Source: Nocardia concava NBRC 100430
Lineage (GTDB): Bacteria; Actinomycetota; Actinomycetes; Mycobacteriales; Mycobacteriaceae
DNA: 64,000 nucleotides
Reading direction: 5' to 3'
NCBI RefSeq assembly: GCF_000308815.1
Contig: NZ_BAFX01000201.1
Coordinates: forward strand, 1-64,000
Positions within the stretch are counted from its first letter, which is position 1. Each line of letters opens with the position of its first letter. The translations under genes were made by a program, and so were the position numbers. Under the pieces are notes generated by a model. That model saw only the letters and a list, made by a program, of their open reading frames with translations, had not been told where the DNA came from and searched no databases. Shown in pieces: positions 1 through 9,030 of this stretch.

Positions 1-698
1 AGGTCGAGTTCACCAACTTCACCGATTACAACCAGCCCAATCCCGCACTCTCCCAGGGCCGCGTCGATATCAACAAGTTCCAGCACATCCGGTACCTGGC
101 CAACTACAACGCCCGCAACAACGACACGCTGGTGCCGATCGGGGCCACGGAGATCTACCCGCTGGGCCTGTACTCCAAGAAGCACAAGACCGTCGGCGAG
201 ATTCCGCAGGGCGGCGAGATCACGCTGAGCAACAATCCCGCGAATCAGGTGCGGCCGCTGCTGAACCTCGCCGCCGCCGGGCTCATCGTGCTGCGCAACG
301 GCGGCTCCTGGGATTCGAAGCTCGAGGATGTCGACAAGTCCGCCTCCAAGGTCCGGCTCACCACCATCGACCCCACCCTCACCGCCGCCTCCCTGGACAG
401 CGTGGACGCCGCCTACGTCGACGACACCTGGGCCCGGCAGGCCGGTCTCACCAACGACCAGATCATCTACACCGACGACCCCAACCGCCCGGACCTGAAG
501 CAGTACATCAATATCTTCGCCGCCCGCGCCGCGGACAAGGACAACCCGAAGTACCTGCGCCTCACCGAGATCTACCACGATCCGGAGGTCGAGGCCGCGA
601 TCAAGGCCGAGGCGGGCTTCCAGGGCATCTTCAAGACCAACACCGCCGCCGACCTCCAGGCCACCGCCACCGACCTGGAGACCAAGTTCCGCAAGTGA
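1..698 (+). CDS. MetQ/NlpA-family substrate-binding lipoprotein (5'-truncated by window)
   Basis: The reading frame is already open at base 3 and ends at TGA 696-698, so only the C-terminal ~231 residues are present; signal peptide and lipobox lie outside the window. The text resembles the NlpA/MetQ lipoprotein family (D-methionine-type ABC importers), including a GEIPQGGEITLSNNPANQ-like segment, a conserved LLNLAAAGLI stretch and a C-terminus ending in helices. A GTG at 132 is not the start, because the homology continues upstream of it. Known members capture methionine or related ligands outside the membrane; the ligand here cannot be told. The cognate ATPase and permease are not downstream, so they are probably upstream, outside the window. 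A 190-base gap separates it from the polyamine operon. Confidence 0.85.
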   Translation, partial: VEFTNFTDYNQPNPALSQGRVDINKFQHIRYLANYNARNNDTLVPIGATEIYPLGLYSKKHKTVGEIPQGGEITLSNNPANQVRPLLNLAAAGLIVLRNGGSWDSKLEDVDKSASKVRLTTIDPTLTAASLDSVDAAYVDDTWARQAGLTNDQIIYTDDPNRPDLKQYINIFAARAADKDNPKYLRLTEIYHDPEVEAAIKAEAGFQGIFKTNTAADLQATATDLETKFRK

Positions 699-785
699 CA
701 CCGGCGGCAGGGTGATCCAGGGAATCCCACTGAGCGGACACCGAATTTCTTTCACCACGACTGATTTCGTTGCGTAACGCGGATT

Positions 786-814
786 TTGCAATGGAATCGC
801 TTGTCCCGTAACAA
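786..814 (+). promoter_or_regulatory. Possible promoter of the polyamine operon
   Basis: TTGCAA at 786-791 and TAACAA at 809-814 are separated by exactly 17 bases and lie about 75 bases upstream of the binding-protein start. This is the only sigma70-like pair I found in the 699-889 gap. Similarity to consensus is moderate and no operator could be assigned. Confidence 0.35.
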
Positions 815-889
815 GGCGCTGAGAACCTCGTCCAGACCGCAGCACCGCTGCGATCTTGGTTCTCCCCGCTTGGTGAAGGTGCGCTCCGC

Positions 890-2101
890 ATGAACTCCTC
901 CGATTCCCTGCCGCCCCCGATTCGCTCCGCGCTCGCCCGGCCCACCCGGCGCGGCCTGCTGCAGGCCGGTGCGCTCCTCGCACTGGGCGGCGCGGTCGCG
1001 GCCTGCGGCACCAAGGGTTCCGCCGCCAAGAACGGCGAGCTGGCCTGCGCGGTACCCGCCGACGCCTCGGCGAGCGAGAAGTCCATCAACTTCTCGAACT
1101 GGCCCGGCTACCTCGACGAAGATCCCGGCAATGCCGAAATCCACCCGACCATGGCGGCATTCACCGACAAGTCGGGCATCAAGGTCTCCTATGTCGCCGA
1201 TATCAATGACAACAACGAGTTCTGGGGCAAGGTCGGCGCGGAACTGACCGCCTGCAAGTCCATCGACCGCGACCTCATCGTGCTGTCGGATTCGACCGCG
1301 GTGAAGGTCGTGCGGCAGGGCTACACCCAGAAGCTCGATGTGTCCAAGATGCCGAACTTCGTGCGCAACCTGCATCCCATGCTGCGCGGCGCCTCCATCG
1401 ATCCGGCCAACGACCACCTGGTGCCCTGGCAGTCCGGACTGGTCGGCATCGGCGTGAACACCAATGTGACGGGCGAGGTCCACAGCATCGACGAACTGCT
1501 CACCCGCCCCGATCTCAAGGGCAAGGTGACCTGCCTGACCGAGATGCCCGACACCATGGGCCTGATGCTGCACTCCATCGGCAAGAGCGCCGCGCAGTTC
1601 ACCGACGCCGACTACGACAACGCGCTCGCGAAACTCCAGAAGGCCGTGCAGTCCGGCCACGTTCGCAAGTTCACCGGCAACGAGTACGTGCAGGATCTGG
1701 CCAAGGGCGATATCGCGGCCTGTATGGCGTGGTCGGGGGACGTCATCCAGCTCACCGCCAACGATCCGAAGATCAAGTTCATCATGCCCGACGAGGGCCC
1801 GGTGCTGTACTCCGACAATGCCATGATCCCGGTGACCTCGAAGCACGCCGCGAATGCCATGGCGCTGCTGGACTTCTACTACGACCCGGCCATCGCCGCC
1901 AAGCTCGCCGCCTTCGTGAACTACGTCTGCCCGGTGGCCGGCGCGCAGGAGGAGATGGCGAAGTTCAACCCGACCCTCGCGCAGAATCCGCTGATCTTCC
2001 CCGATGCCGCGACCCAGAAGAAGCTGCAGATCTTCATGTCGCTGGACGAGGCCAAGGAGAAGGACTACCAGGCCAAGTTCCAGACCGTCACGGGTGCGTG
2101 A
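890..2101 (+). CDS. potD: Polyamine (spermidine/putrescine) ABC transporter substrate-binding lipoprotein
   Basis: A 403-residue protein of the PotD/PotF class. The N-terminus has a twin-arginine pair (R20-R21, in TRRGLLQAG), a hydrophobic stretch and a lipobox ending at C39 (VAAC), predicting Tat export and lipid anchoring on the outer face of the membrane. The mature part begins near INFSNWPGY, a typical PotD opening, and continues with family-like segments (VPWQSG, MAWSGD). It should bind putrescine or spermidine and deliver it to PotBC. Its TGA (2099-2101) shares one base with the ATG of the next gene, indicating translational coupling. The binding-protein-first order D-A-B-C is common in actinobacteria. 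Exact ligand preference cannot be read from sequence. Confidence 0.88.
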   Translation: MNSSDSLPPPIRSALARPTRRGLLQAGALLALGGAVAACGTKGSAAKNGELACAVPADASASEKSINFSNWPGYLDEDPGNAEIHPTMAAFTDKSGIKVSYVADINDNNEFWGKVGAELTACKSIDRDLIVLSDSTAVKVVRQGYTQKLDVSKMPNFVRNLHPMLRGASIDPANDHLVPWQSGLVGIGVNTNVTGEVHSIDELLTRPDLKGKVTCLTEMPDTMGLMLHSIGKSAAQFTDADYDNALAKLQKAVQSGHVRKFTGNEYVQDLAKGDIAACMAWSGDVIQLTANDPKIKFIMPDEGPVLYSDNAMIPVTSKHAANAMALLDFYYDPAIAAKLAAFVNYVCPVAGAQEEMAKFNPTLAQNPLIFPDAATQKKLQIFMSLDEAKEKDYQAKFQTVTGA

Positions 2102-3189
2102 TGAGCGCCCAGGACCTGCGCCTGGACGGCGTGACAAAGACTTTCGGCGATTTCACCGCGGTGCGGGAGCTGAACCTCACCATCCCCGACGGCTCCTTCT
2201 TCGCGGTGCTGGGCGCCTCGGGCTGCGGCAAGACCACCACGCTGCGCATGATCGCCGGGCTGGACGAGCCGACCGGCGGCCGGATCACCCTGGGCGAGCA
2301 GGACATCACGCACCTGCGCCCGTACCGGCGGCCGATCAATACGGTGTTCCAGAGCTACGCGCTGTTCCCGCACCTGACCGTCGCCGAGAACGTCGGATAC
2401 GGCCTGCGCCGCAAGGGAATCGACAAGCGCGCCGCCCGGCAGCAGAGCGATCAGATGCTGAAACTGGTGCAGTTGGAGGGCTTCGGCGCGCGCAAGCCCG
2501 CCCAGCTCTCCGGCGGCCAGCAACAGCGCGTGGCACTGGCCCGCGCTCTGGTCAACCACCCCGAGGTGTTGCTGCTCGACGAGCCGCTGGGCGCACTGGA
2601 TCTGAAGCTGCGCCGCCAGATGCAGCTGGAGCTCAAGCGGCTGCAGACCGAGGTCGGCATCACCTTCGTGCACATCACCCATGACCAGGAGGAGGCCATG
2701 AGCATGGCCGACACCGTGGCGGTGATGAACGGCGGGCGGCTCGAGCAATCCGGTGCGCCACAACAGATCTACGATTTCCCGGCCACCGCGTTCGTGGCGA
2801 ACTTCCTCGGCCAGTCCAATCTGCTCGAGGCGACCGCGACCGGCGGCGAGGACACCGTCGGGCTGGACGTGCACGGGCATCGGCTCTCGATCCCCGCGTC
2901 GCGGTGCCGGGTCACCTCGGGCGAGGCGCTGCTCGGGATTCGTCCCGAAAAGCTGGGCCTGGCAGCGGATTCCGCGGACGTGCCCGCCGGACGGGAGCAG
3001 ATTCCGGGCGTGGTCACCGACACCATCTTCCTGGGCGTCTCCACGCAATACCTAGTGAAATCCAGGTGGGGCCAGGAAATGTGCGCGCACGTCCCCAATA
3101 CGGGCGCGGGGACGGTGCTGGCGCCGGGGACACAGGTCAGCGTGCACTGGAGTCCCGAGCACGCCTTCCTGCTGGGGCGGTCCGAATGA
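2101..3189 (+). CDS. potA: Polyamine ABC transporter ATPase
   Basis: A 362-residue ABC ATPase. Walker A is GASGCGKT (38-45), the signature is LSGGQ (136-140), Walker B LLLDEP is at about 157-162, and the switch histidine lies in ITHDQEEAM. The C-terminal ~120 residues form a TOBE-type regulatory domain containing GIRPEKL, as in the PotA/MalK/UgpC group. It powers PotBC on the cytoplasmic side. I place the start at ATG 2101 because it overlaps the potD stop and gives the usual PotA length; the frame is open further upstream but has no family similarity there. Its stop overlaps the potB start (ATGA at 3186-3189). Confidence 0.92.
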   Translation: MSAQDLRLDGVTKTFGDFTAVRELNLTIPDGSFFAVLGASGCGKTTTLRMIAGLDEPTGGRITLGEQDITHLRPYRRPINTVFQSYALFPHLTVAENVGYGLRRKGIDKRAARQQSDQMLKLVQLEGFGARKPAQLSGGQQQRVALARALVNHPEVLLLDEPLGALDLKLRRQMQLELKRLQTEVGITFVHITHDQEEAMSMADTVAVMNGGRLEQSGAPQQIYDFPATAFVANFLGQSNLLEATATGGEDTVGLDVHGHRLSIPASRCRVTSGEALLGIRPEKLGLAADSADVPAGREQIPGVVTDTIFLGVSTQYLVKSRWGQEMCAHVPNTGAGTVLAPGTQVSVHWSPEHAFLLGRSE

Positions 3190-4082
3190 CGGCCGTCCTA
3201 TCCGCCCCGCCGGCCGCCGAGGCCGCCGAACCCCGTGAAAAACGCGGCCTCACACCGTATTTCCTGTTGGCGCCCGGCATGCTGTTCCTGCTGGCCTTCT
3301 TCGCGGTGCCGGTGGTGCAGTTGCTGGCCGCCAGCATGTACGACCGCGCGGGATCGCTCGAATCCGGTTATGCCCAGACGTTTTCCCTGGACAACTTCGG
3401 CTACGCCTGGCATCTCTACCATCCGCAGATCCTGCGCTCGATCGTCTATTCGCTGCTGTGCACCGGGATCTGCGTGCTGCTCGGCTATCCGCTGGCGTAT
3501 GCGATCGCGCTCAAGAGCGGCCGGTGGAAGAACCTCATGCTGATCGCCGTCGTCGCACCGTTCTTCACCAGCTTCCTGGTGCGCACCTTCGCGTGGAAGG
3601 CGATCCTCGCCGACAGCGGTGAATTCGTCGGATTCCTGCGCGCCATCCATCTACTCGGCCCGGACGGGCGGCTGCTGGCCACCCCGTTCGCGGTCATCGC
3701 CGGACTCGTCTACAACTTCCTGCCGTTCATGGTGCTGCCGTTGTACGCCAGCCTGGACAAGCTCGATCCGCGACTGCTGGAGGCCTCCGCGGATCTGGCG
3801 CACGGACCGGTCCGCACCTTCCGGCGGGTGACGCTGCCCTTGACGCTGCCGGGTCTGGTGGCGGGCACGCTGCTCACCTTCGTCCCGGCGACCGGCGACT
3901 ACGTGAACTCGCAACTGCTCGGCAACACCAATACGACCATGATCGGCAATGTGATCCAGTCCCGGCTGCTGGTGGTCAAGGACCTGCCGGTGGGCTCGGC
4001 GCTCTCGGTCATGCTCATGGTCGCGATTCTGGTGCTGGTGCTGCTGTATCTGCGCAAGACCGACAGCGACGAGGTGGTGTGA
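3186..4082 (+). CDS. potB: Polyamine ABC transporter permease, PotB type
   Basis: A 298-residue inner-membrane permease with about six hydrophobic segments. The EAA-loop region reads LLEASADLAHGPVRTFRRVTLP, the cytoplasmic coupling helix that docks onto PotA. The first segment (FLLAPGMLFLLAFFAVPVVQL) is typical of PotB. Start ATG 3186 overlaps the potA stop by four bases. It forms the transmembrane channel together with PotC, which follows one base later. Confidence 0.9.
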   Translation: MTAVLSAPPAAEAAEPREKRGLTPYFLLAPGMLFLLAFFAVPVVQLLAASMYDRAGSLESGYAQTFSLDNFGYAWHLYHPQILRSIVYSLLCTGICVLLGYPLAYAIALKSGRWKNLMLIAVVAPFFTSFLVRTFAWKAILADSGEFVGFLRAIHLLGPDGRLLATPFAVIAGLVYNFLPFMVLPLYASLDKLDPRLLEASADLAHGPVRTFRRVTLPLTLPGLVAGTLLTFVPATGDYVNSQLLGNTNTTMIGNVIQSRLLVVKDLPVGSALSVMLMVAILVLVLLYLRKTDSDEVV

Positions 4083-4083
4083 G

Positions 4084-4902
4084 ATGCTCCGTCGCCTGCG
4101 CGCGAACTGGGTGCTGCTACTGGGCCTGCTGATCCTGATCTACCTGCTCACCCCCATCGCCGTCGTGCTGCTGCTGTCGTTCAATCAGCCCGGCAGCCGC
4201 AACACCACCTATGTCCTGGACTTCGACGACTTCCACTTCACCTGGCACAACTGGACCGACATGTTCGGCCCGGCCGGGCTGCGCGACGCGCTGATCATGA
4301 GCCTGATCATCGGCGCCCTGGCGGCGGTGATCGCCACCGTGCTCGGCACCGCGATCGCGTTCGCGCTGGCCCGGTATCGCTTCCGCGGCCGATCCGTGGT
4401 GCAGGCGTTCATCTTCCTGCCCATGGCCACCCCCGAGATCGTGATGGGCTCCTCGCTGCTGACGCTGTTCGTGAGTTTCGGTATCCCCCTGGGCTTCTGG
4501 GCTGTCCTCATCGCGCACATCATGTTCTGCCTGTCGTTCGTGGTGGTGACCGTGAAGGCCCGGGTGGCCGGGCTGGACCCGCGGCTGCAAGAGGCCGCCA
4601 TGGACCTGTACGCGACGCCGGTGCAGGCGTTCCGTTCGGTGGTGCTGCCGCTGGTGTGGCCCGGCATCATCGCCGGTGCGCTGCTTGCCTTCTCGCTGTC
4701 CTTCGACGATTTCGTCGTCACCAATTTCACCGCCGGTACGGCGGAGACCTTCCCCATGTACGTGTGGGGCATCAACCTGCGCGGCATTCCGCCGCAGGTG
4801 AACGCCGTCGCCAGCGCGACCTTCCTGATCTCGCTGGTGTTCGTCGTCGCCGGGCAGGTTTTCACCCGGTCGGGCGGCCGGACCGCTCGCCAAGAGAAAT
4901 AG
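4084..4902 (+). CDS. potC: Polyamine ABC transporter permease, PotC type
   Basis: A 272-residue permease, the second half of the channel. About six membrane segments are visible, and the EAA loop reads LQEAAMDLYATPVQAFRSVVLP. The LSLSFDDFVVTNF-like segment near the C-terminus is characteristic of PotC. The start ATG 4084 is one base after the potB stop. A purine-rich site (aggag at 4903-4907) lies after the stop and serves the next gene. Confidence 0.9.
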   Translation: MLRRLRANWVLLLGLLILIYLLTPIAVVLLLSFNQPGSRNTTYVLDFDDFHFTWHNWTDMFGPAGLRDALIMSLIIGALAAVIATVLGTAIAFALARYRFRGRSVVQAFIFLPMATPEIVMGSSLLTLFVSFGIPLGFWAVLIAHIMFCLSFVVVTVKARVAGLDPRLQEAAMDLYATPVQAFRSVVLPLVWPGIIAGALLAFSLSFDDFVVTNFTAGTAETFPMYVWGINLRGIPPQVNAVASATFLISLVFVVAGQVFTRSGGRTARQEK

Positions 4903-4915
4903 GAGTTGATCGGCC

Positions 4916-6334
4916 ATGCAGGCCAAAGGAAGCAAACTGTGGGCGTCGGCACTCGCTGAGGCAGCGCCGACGCCGTTCTGGACCGACCGGAAGGAGCGTC
5001 CCGCTCCGACCGACCCATTGACCACCGCCACCACCGCGGATCTGGCCGTCATCGGCGGCGGCTACAGCGGGCTCTGGACGGCCCTGCTGGCCAAGGAAAG
5101 AGATCCGGGCACCGATGTGGTGCTCGTCGAATCGGCCATGTGCGGGCACGCCGCCTCCGGACGCAACGGCGGGTTCTGCGCGGCCAGCCTCACCCACGGG
5201 CTCGCCAACGGGATGGAGCGATTCCCCGACGAGATCGACGATCTCGAGCGCCTGGGCCGCGCCAATCTCGATGCCATCGAGGCGGCCATCGGCCGATACG
5301 GCATCGACTGCGATTTCGAGCGCACCGGCGAAATGGAGGTGGCCACCGCGCCGCACGAGCTGGAGTGGCTGCGCGAAAGCCATGACGCCGCAACGGCTCT
5401 CGGCCATCGCAGCGAGCTGCTGGACGCGCCCACCGTGCAGAACATGGTGCACTCGCCCACGTATCTGGGCGGCTGGTGGGATCGCGACGGTGTCGCCATG
5501 CTCGATCCGGCGCGACTGGCCTGGGGACTGCGGCGCGCCTGCCTCGAACTGGGTGTGCGGATCTTCGAAGGCACTCCGGTGCAGCGGATTTCGAAATCAC
5601 GCGGTGGCGCGCTGACCCTGCACACGCCGCACGGCGAGGTTCGTGCGCCCCGGGTCGCGTTGTGCACCAGCGCCTTCGCCGGGCCGCTGCCCAAGGTGTC
5701 GCGGCATGTGGTGCCGGTCTACGACTACGCGCTCATGACCGAACCGCTCACCGCCGAACAGCTCGAGTCGATCGGGTGGGCGCGGCATCGCATGGGTCTG
5801 GGCGACGCCTCCTACCGGTTCCACTATTACCGCCTGACCAGCGACAACCGCATTCTGTTCGGCGGCTGGGACGCCATCTACCACTACGGTGGCCGGGTCT
5901 CGCCGAGTCTGGAGTACAACGAGGCCACCTTCGAGACCCTGGCCGCGCACTTCTTCCAGACCTTCCCTCAGCTCGACGGTCTGCGCTTCACCCATCGCTG
6001 GGGCGGCATCATCGATACCTGCGGGCGGTTCTGCGCGTTCTTCGGCTCGGCGTACAAGGGCAGGCTGGTCTACGGGGCCGGATACACCGGATTGGGTGTC
6101 GGCGCAACGCGATTCGGCGCTGAGGTGATGCTCGATCAGCTCTACGGGCTGGACACCGAGCTGACCCGGCTGCGAATGGTGCGTTCCCGGCCGCTGCCGC
6201 TGCCGCCGGAGCCGCTGCGGTCGGCGGGCATCAATCTCACCCGCTGGTCGCTCGCGCGCGCCGATTCACGTCAGGGTCGCCGCAATCTGTGGTTGAAGAC
6301 CCTCGACTACACGGGTCTGGGCTTCGACAGCTGA
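4916..6334 (+). CDS. DAO-family FAD-dependent oxidoreductase, likely polyamine catabolic
   Basis: A 472-residue flavoprotein of the DAO/glycine-oxidase fold. The dinucleotide-binding motif is VIGGGYSG (residues 45-52), followed by the DAO signature ASGRNGG that contacts FAD, and a C-terminal GAGYTGLGVG substrate/FAD loop. Family relatives include gamma-glutamylputrescine oxidase (PuuB) and similar amine oxidases. Position in the same transcription unit as potDABC and an aminotransferase supports oxidation of an imported polyamine or derivative; no glutamylputrescine synthetase (PuuA) is seen nearby, so the exact substrate is uncertain. Start ATG 4916 has an AGGAG site 8 bases upstream. Confidence 0.85.
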   Translation: MQAKGSKLWASALAEAAPTPFWTDRKERPAPTDPLTTATTADLAVIGGGYSGLWTALLAKERDPGTDVVLVESAMCGHAASGRNGGFCAASLTHGLANGMERFPDEIDDLERLGRANLDAIEAAIGRYGIDCDFERTGEMEVATAPHELEWLRESHDAATALGHRSELLDAPTVQNMVHSPTYLGGWWDRDGVAMLDPARLAWGLRRACLELGVRIFEGTPVQRISKSRGGALTLHTPHGEVRAPRVALCTSAFAGPLPKVSRHVVPVYDYALMTEPLTAEQLESIGWARHRMGLGDASYRFHYYRLTSDNRILFGGWDAIYHYGGRVSPSLEYNEATFETLAAHFFQTFPQLDGLRFTHRWGGIIDTCGRFCAFFGSAYKGRLVYGAGYTGLGVGATRFGAEVMLDQLYGLDTELTRLRMVRSRPLPLPPEPLRSAGINLTRWSLARADSRQGRRNLWLKTLDYTGLGFDS

Positions 6335-6412
6335 TTTCGCCCCTCGGCGGCCCGGCTTCCGCGCCGGGCCGCCGGGATGACCGGAGTACCAACGACATTC
6401 GAGGAGTCCCTC

Positions 6413-7807
6413 ATGACCGCCACCGCCGAGCCCTTGTCTTTCACGGGCGGCAACACCGCGTCGCGCGTGCTGCGCGACAACCTCTGGATGCACTTCACCA
6501 CCCACAACGGGCGCGATGAAGGCGACGCGCCACTCATCGTGCGGGGGGAGGGCGCATATCTCTTCGATGGCTCCGGCAAGCGCTACCTGGACGGGCTGGC
6601 GGGCCTGTTCGCGGTCCAGGTAGGGCACGGGCGCACCGAACTCGCCGAGGCCGCGGCCCGGCAGATGCGGGAATTGCCGTACTTCCCGCTGTGGGGGTAC
6701 GCGCATCCGCCGGCCGTGGAACTGGCGGAGCGGCTGGCGGATTCGGCGCCCGGCGATCTCAACCGCGTGTTCTTCACCGTCAGCGGCGGCGAATCCGTGG
6801 AAACCGCGTGGAAACTCGCGCGCCAATATTTCAAGTTGGCCGGGCAGCCGACCAAGCACAAGGTGATCAGCCGCTCGATGGCCTATCACGGCACCTCGCT
6901 GGGGGCGCTGTCGATCACCGGAATCCCCGGGGCCAAGGCGCCTTTCGAGCCGCTGGTGCCCAGCACACAGCGCGTCCCGAACACCAATTTCTATCGCGCG
7001 ACCGAGCATGCCGACGACTACGAGGCGTACGGGCTGTGGGCGGCGGACCGCATCGAGGAGGCCATCCTCTTCGAGGGACCGGAGACCGTGGCCGCGGTCT
7101 TCCTCGAACCCGTGCAGAACACCGGCGGCTGCTTCGTGCCGCCGCCCGGGTACTTCCAGCGGGTGCGTGAGATCTGCGATCGCCACGACGTGCTGCTGGT
7201 CTCCGACGAGGTGATCTGTGCCTTCGGGCGGCTCGGAACCGCCTTCGGCGCAGAGCGTTTCGGGTATCAGCCGGACATGATCACCACCGCCAAGGGACTC
7301 ACCTCCGGCTACGCCCCGCTGGGCGCGGTGCTCATCAGCGACCGCCTGGCGGAGCCGTTCCACCGGAGCGGAACCCCGTTCATGCACGGTTCCACCTACG
7401 GCGGTCACCCGGTCTCCTGCGCGGTGGCGCTGGCCAACCTCGACATCCTCGAGCGCGAGGGACTCTACGAGCACGTTCGCACCAATGAAGCGGGCTTCCG
7501 GAGCACCCTCGAGCGGCTCACCGATCTCCCGATCGTGGGCGAGGTCCGGGGGGCCGGATACTTCTGGGCCGTCGAACTGGTGAAGGACAAGGCCACCAGG
7601 GAACGGTTCACCGCCGAGGATTCGGTCCGCATCCTGCGCGAATTCCTCTCCAAGGAGCTCTTCGCCAACGGCCTCTACTGCCGCGCCGACGACCGCGCCG
7701 AACCGGTGATCCAGCTGGCTCCACCGCTGATCTGCGACCAGGCGCAGTTCACGGAGATCGAGCAGATCCTGCGCGAATCGCTCACGGCCGCTTGGAAGTT
7801 GGTCTAA
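6413..7807 (+). CDS. Class III PLP-dependent aminotransferase, putrescine/diamine type
   Basis: A 464-residue fold-type I, class III (omega) aminotransferase. The PLP lysine is K294 in TTAKGLTSGYAPLG; SDEVICAFGRLG carries the conserved Asp that contacts the pyridine nitrogen; SGGESVETAWKLARQY binds phosphate. Closest functional classes are putrescine/diamine-pyruvate aminotransferases (SpuC/YgjG-like) and GABA transaminases. Placed after the polyamine transporter and an amine oxidase, it most likely converts a diamine to an aminoaldehyde. I chose ATG 6413 because GAGGAG (6401-6406) sits upstream; an alternative ATG at 6377 adds 12 residues and has no good ribosome site. Confidence 0.88.
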   Translation: MTATAEPLSFTGGNTASRVLRDNLWMHFTTHNGRDEGDAPLIVRGEGAYLFDGSGKRYLDGLAGLFAVQVGHGRTELAEAAARQMRELPYFPLWGYAHPPAVELAERLADSAPGDLNRVFFTVSGGESVETAWKLARQYFKLAGQPTKHKVISRSMAYHGTSLGALSITGIPGAKAPFEPLVPSTQRVPNTNFYRATEHADDYEAYGLWAADRIEEAILFEGPETVAAVFLEPVQNTGGCFVPPPGYFQRVREICDRHDVLLVSDEVICAFGRLGTAFGAERFGYQPDMITTAKGLTSGYAPLGAVLISDRLAEPFHRSGTPFMHGSTYGGHPVSCAVALANLDILEREGLYEHVRTNEAGFRSTLERLTDLPIVGEVRGAGYFWAVELVKDKATRERFTAEDSVRILREFLSKELFANGLYCRADDRAEPVIQLAPPLICDQAQFTEIEQILRESLTAAWKLV

Positions 7808-7822
7808 GCACTTCGACGGAAT

Positions 7823-7924
7823 CCAACCCGTCATCCCGGCGTGCCAACCCGTCATCCCGGCGTGCATTTGGCCGGGATCTCGCTGCACGGGGTGGATTCC
7901 GGCCAAAGGCACGCCGGAATGACG
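7823..7924. repeat. Direct plus long inverted repeat between operons
   Basis: Two tandem copies of a 21-base unit (ccaacccgtcatcccggcgtg) occupy 7823-7864. The second copy is the left arm of a long inverted repeat: 7850-7865 pairs with 7909-7924 with one mismatch, and inside it tttggccgg pairs with ccggccaaa. The hairpin would hold roughly 25 base pairs. It lies between convergent genes and could terminate both transcripts, but its form also fits a dispersed intergenic repeat family. Confidence 0.75.
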
Positions 7925-7946
7925 AGGTGAGCTTTCAACCAGGCGC

Positions 7947-8975
7947 TTAGCCGACGCCGCCGGGGCGATGGCTGCGGGCGATTCGGGCGCGGGCACCGGC
8001 GATGATGGTGATGATCATGACGGTCATGACTTGCAGGGCCGTCCAGTTGATCGGTGCCGGAGCAGGAGTCGGTGCGACGTAGGCGACCGGCGGGGGCGGT
8101 GGCGGCGGTGGTGGCGGCGGAACCGGCTGCGGCGCAGGCGGAACCACCTCTGGCGCCGGTACCACCGCCACGGGCGCCGCCACCGGCGCGGCGGCTGGTG
8201 GGTGCGGAATCTCCAGCGGTACAGCGGGTTCCGGTGGCATCGGGATCGGCAGCAGGAGCAGGCAGGTGAGCAACGCGCTGCCGGTCACGGCACTGCCGAC
8301 CACCACGCTGCCCGCACCGACGGAACCGGGGCCGACCAAACCGCTGGAGCCGGGGATGAATCCTGGTCCGAGCAGGCCGGATCCGGTGCCGCTGCCGGTC
8401 AGCAGTCCCAGACCCAGTACTGCGCTGCCGACGACCGCGCTGCCCGCGCAGGCGGTGAGGACGCTGCCGGAATCCAATCCGGCCAGTCCGCCGAGCGTGT
8501 TCGGTGCGGCGACCGGCTGCGGCGGAGCGGCATCCACCGGCCTCGACCGTTCCATCAGCGGATTCACGTGCGGCAGCGCCAGACTCGCGACATTCGCGGC
8601 GACTCCGCTGCCGGTCTCGGCGCTACCCGACACGCTGCTGCCGGTGCTCAGCCCGCCGCCCGCGGCCGGTGTCGGGTTGAGGCCCAGGGCACTGCCGGAG
8701 GTTACGCCGCCGGTGCCCGGCCCGGACTGGCTGCCGCTGTAACTGCTGCCCGTGCCGAGCCCGAGCGCGCTCCCGGTCGGGGCGTCGATCTGGCCGAGGG
8801 TGCCGGTCGATCCGTCGGATCCCGCACTGCCGCTGAGGATTTCCCCGATCGGCGGCACCGCGGGCGCGTCCGGATCGGCCGCGGCCGGGCCGGGCCGCAC
8901 GGCTAGCAGCGCCGCGGCCAGCGGTACCGCCGTCGCCACCGCGAATCCCCGTGCCGCCCTGCTGGTTCGGTTCAC
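7947..8975 (-). CDS. Secreted Gly/Ser/Pro-rich membrane-anchored protein, unknown function
   Basis: A 342-residue protein I do not recognise. The N-terminus has arginines followed by a hydrophobic signal stretch (FAVATAVPLAAALLAV) and AxA-type cleavage near AAADPDA. The mature region is rich in Gly, Ser, Ala and Val, with recurring SG/GSA/VGSAV blocks and two hydrophobic patches near the middle, then a proline-rich segment with an uninterrupted run of about 11 prolines. A C-terminal hydrophobic helix (LQVMTVMIITIIAG) and Arg-rich tail resemble a membrane anchor. Start GTG 8975 is preferred because GGGAGG lies at the right distance; ATG-like codons upstream lack one. Low-complexity composition makes homology unreliable. 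A cell-envelope role is only an inference. Confidence 0.65.
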   Translation of the reverse strand: MNRTSRAARGFAVATAVPLAAALLAVRPGPAAADPDAPAVPPIGEILSGSAGSDGSTGTLGQIDAPTGSALGLGTGSSYSGSQSGPGTGGVTSGSALGLNPTPAAGGGLSTGSSVSGSAETGSGVAANVASLALPHVNPLMERSRPVDAAPPQPVAAPNTLGGLAGLDSGSVLTACAGSAVVGSAVLGLGLLTGSGTGSGLLGPGFIPGSSGLVGPGSVGAGSVVVGSAVTGSALLTCLLLLPIPMPPEPAVPLEIPHPPAAAPVAAPVAVVPAPEVVPPAPQPVPPPPPPPPPPPVAYVAPTPAPAPINWTALQVMTVMIITIIAGARARIARSHRPGGVG

Positions 8976-9030
8976 GCTGCCTCCCTGTCCCGAATCTGTG
9001 AGCACCGAAAGCCCTCCGCCGGCACCGGTG

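Noticed and set aside
752..2137. Long minus-strand open frame opposite potD
   Set aside because: Its composition (His/Arg/Gly/Leu-rich with VEV/HVLV runs) is typical of the antisense shadow of high-GC genes; potD on the other strand has clear motifs.
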